From: Leucocoprinus leucothites
Lineage: Eukaryota; Basidiomycota; Agaricomycetes; Agaricales; Agaricaceae
Assembly (NCBI GenBank): GCA_013368445.1
Contig: JAACJO010000002.1
Location: 2,108,001-2,172,000 of the forward strand
Length of the DNA: 64,000 nucleotides
Direction of reading: 5' to 3'
The translations under genes and the position numbers were made by a program. Position 1 is the first letter of the stretch. Each line of letters begins with the position of its first letter. The notes under the pieces are model-generated. The model was not told the origin of the DNA. It searched no databases and worked only from the letters and a program-made list of their open reading frames with translations. Positions 63,633 through 64,000 of the stretch are shown here, in pieces.

Positions 63633-64000
63633 ATGACAGAGTCGGAGGAGGAGAAAGCTACCACTCCAGGACCAGGTGTACCTAGTGAATCTGACGTCTT
63701 TGCAACTCTGCACCACCTGGTTTCACAGATTGATACCGAGAGCCGTGTGGACGAAGTAGTGGAAAAGGCCCAGGGTCTCGATGGCGAGGAAACTCAGCTA
63801 CTGGTTGACTGTTTGAGTATGGTGCGTTGATATACACATGTCACTGAGGGCTTCACCTGATCAAGCAAGCTCTAAAGGCTCTGGACAGAGATGCCGCTCC
63901 GTTGAAAACTCGTGTGCATGTCTGGTGTTCACTTATAAAAGTCGCATCATCTGCCAGAGTTTTCGCTCAGAACCATACACTCAACTCGGAGTATATTTCC
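63633..64000 (+). CDS. Triple kinase-fold protein, array copy 4 (cut by window edge)
   Basis: Exon 1 is 63633-63821 (63 codons) and exon 2 starts at 63878 after a CTAAAG acceptor, running off the edge. Exon 1 carries the helical head (SESDVFATLHHLVSQID, then LLVDCLSM at the intron) and exon 2 begins ALDRDAAPLKTRVHVW and FAQNHTLNSE, both matching copies 1 to 3. The intron is again phase 0. Whether the three kinase folds follow cannot be seen. Confidence 0.8.

Noticed and set aside
1..64000. tRNA, rRNA, CRISPR arrays, transposons
   Set aside because: No cloverleaf with B-box, no rRNA core sequence, no spaced direct repeats, and no transposase or reverse-transcriptase motifs were recognised on either strand; a covariance-model and repeat search would settle this.

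Overview
The window looks like nuclear DNA of an agaricomycete (mushroom-forming basidiomycete). Nearly every gene is cut by introns of about 50-60 nt with CTGAC/CTAAC-like branch sites. Families largely restricted to Agaricomycetes are present (DUF6534, DUF6535, NACHT proteins, kinase-fold expansions). The conserved genes have their best-known relatives in fungi. No rRNA, tRNA, CRISPR array or transposon could be supported.

Layout. 1-9.8 kb: two minus-strand nuclear genes, an MMS22/Mus7 repair protein running off the left edge and an acidic AT-hook protein that may be IFH1/CRF1-like. 9.8-14.1 kb: gene-poor. 14.2-18.5 kb: a tandem pair of DUF6534 membrane-protein genes; the second has a damaged splice acceptor. 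19.6-24.3 kb: the sulfite reductase hemoprotein (MET5 type). 25.0-28.4 kb: a NACHT NTPase gene directly behind, or fused to, an Ecl1-like zinc-binding reading frame. 28.7-30.6 kb: alanine-glyoxylate aminotransferase. 30.6-35.5 kb: gene-poor, with one candidate spliced transcript. 35.5-44.2 kb: compact housekeeping block: Sec14-like CRAL-TRIO protein, dynein intermediate chain, tRNA-splicing endonuclease SEN2, a Crinkler-like remnant, and a THP3/LENG8-like SAC3 protein.

44.5-64.0 kb holds the most unusual content: a head-to-tail array of three complete genes and the start of a fourth. Each complete gene has 18 exons and encodes about 1,180 residues. Each protein has three kinase folds in a row: a pseudokinase with HGG in place of HRD, a strongly degenerate pseudokinase, and a third domain that keeps the glycine loop, the beta-3 lysine, HSDLKxxN and DFG. 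The three domains share exon borders, every intron is phase 0, and each catalytic-loop region lies in its own mini-exon of about 69 nt. The protein therefore looks like an internally triplicated 'helical module plus kinase' unit whose gene was then tandemly duplicated. A DUF6535 gene and a fragment of a second one sit between copies 1 and 2. No published name for this architecture came to mind; by analogy to plant tandem-kinase proteins and to JAK-type pseudokinase/kinase pairs, a role in self-regulated signalling or recognition is possible, but that is inference.

Gene models were spliced by hand from reading frame, splice sites and paralog comparison. The exon coordinates given are phase-consistent but have no transcript support.
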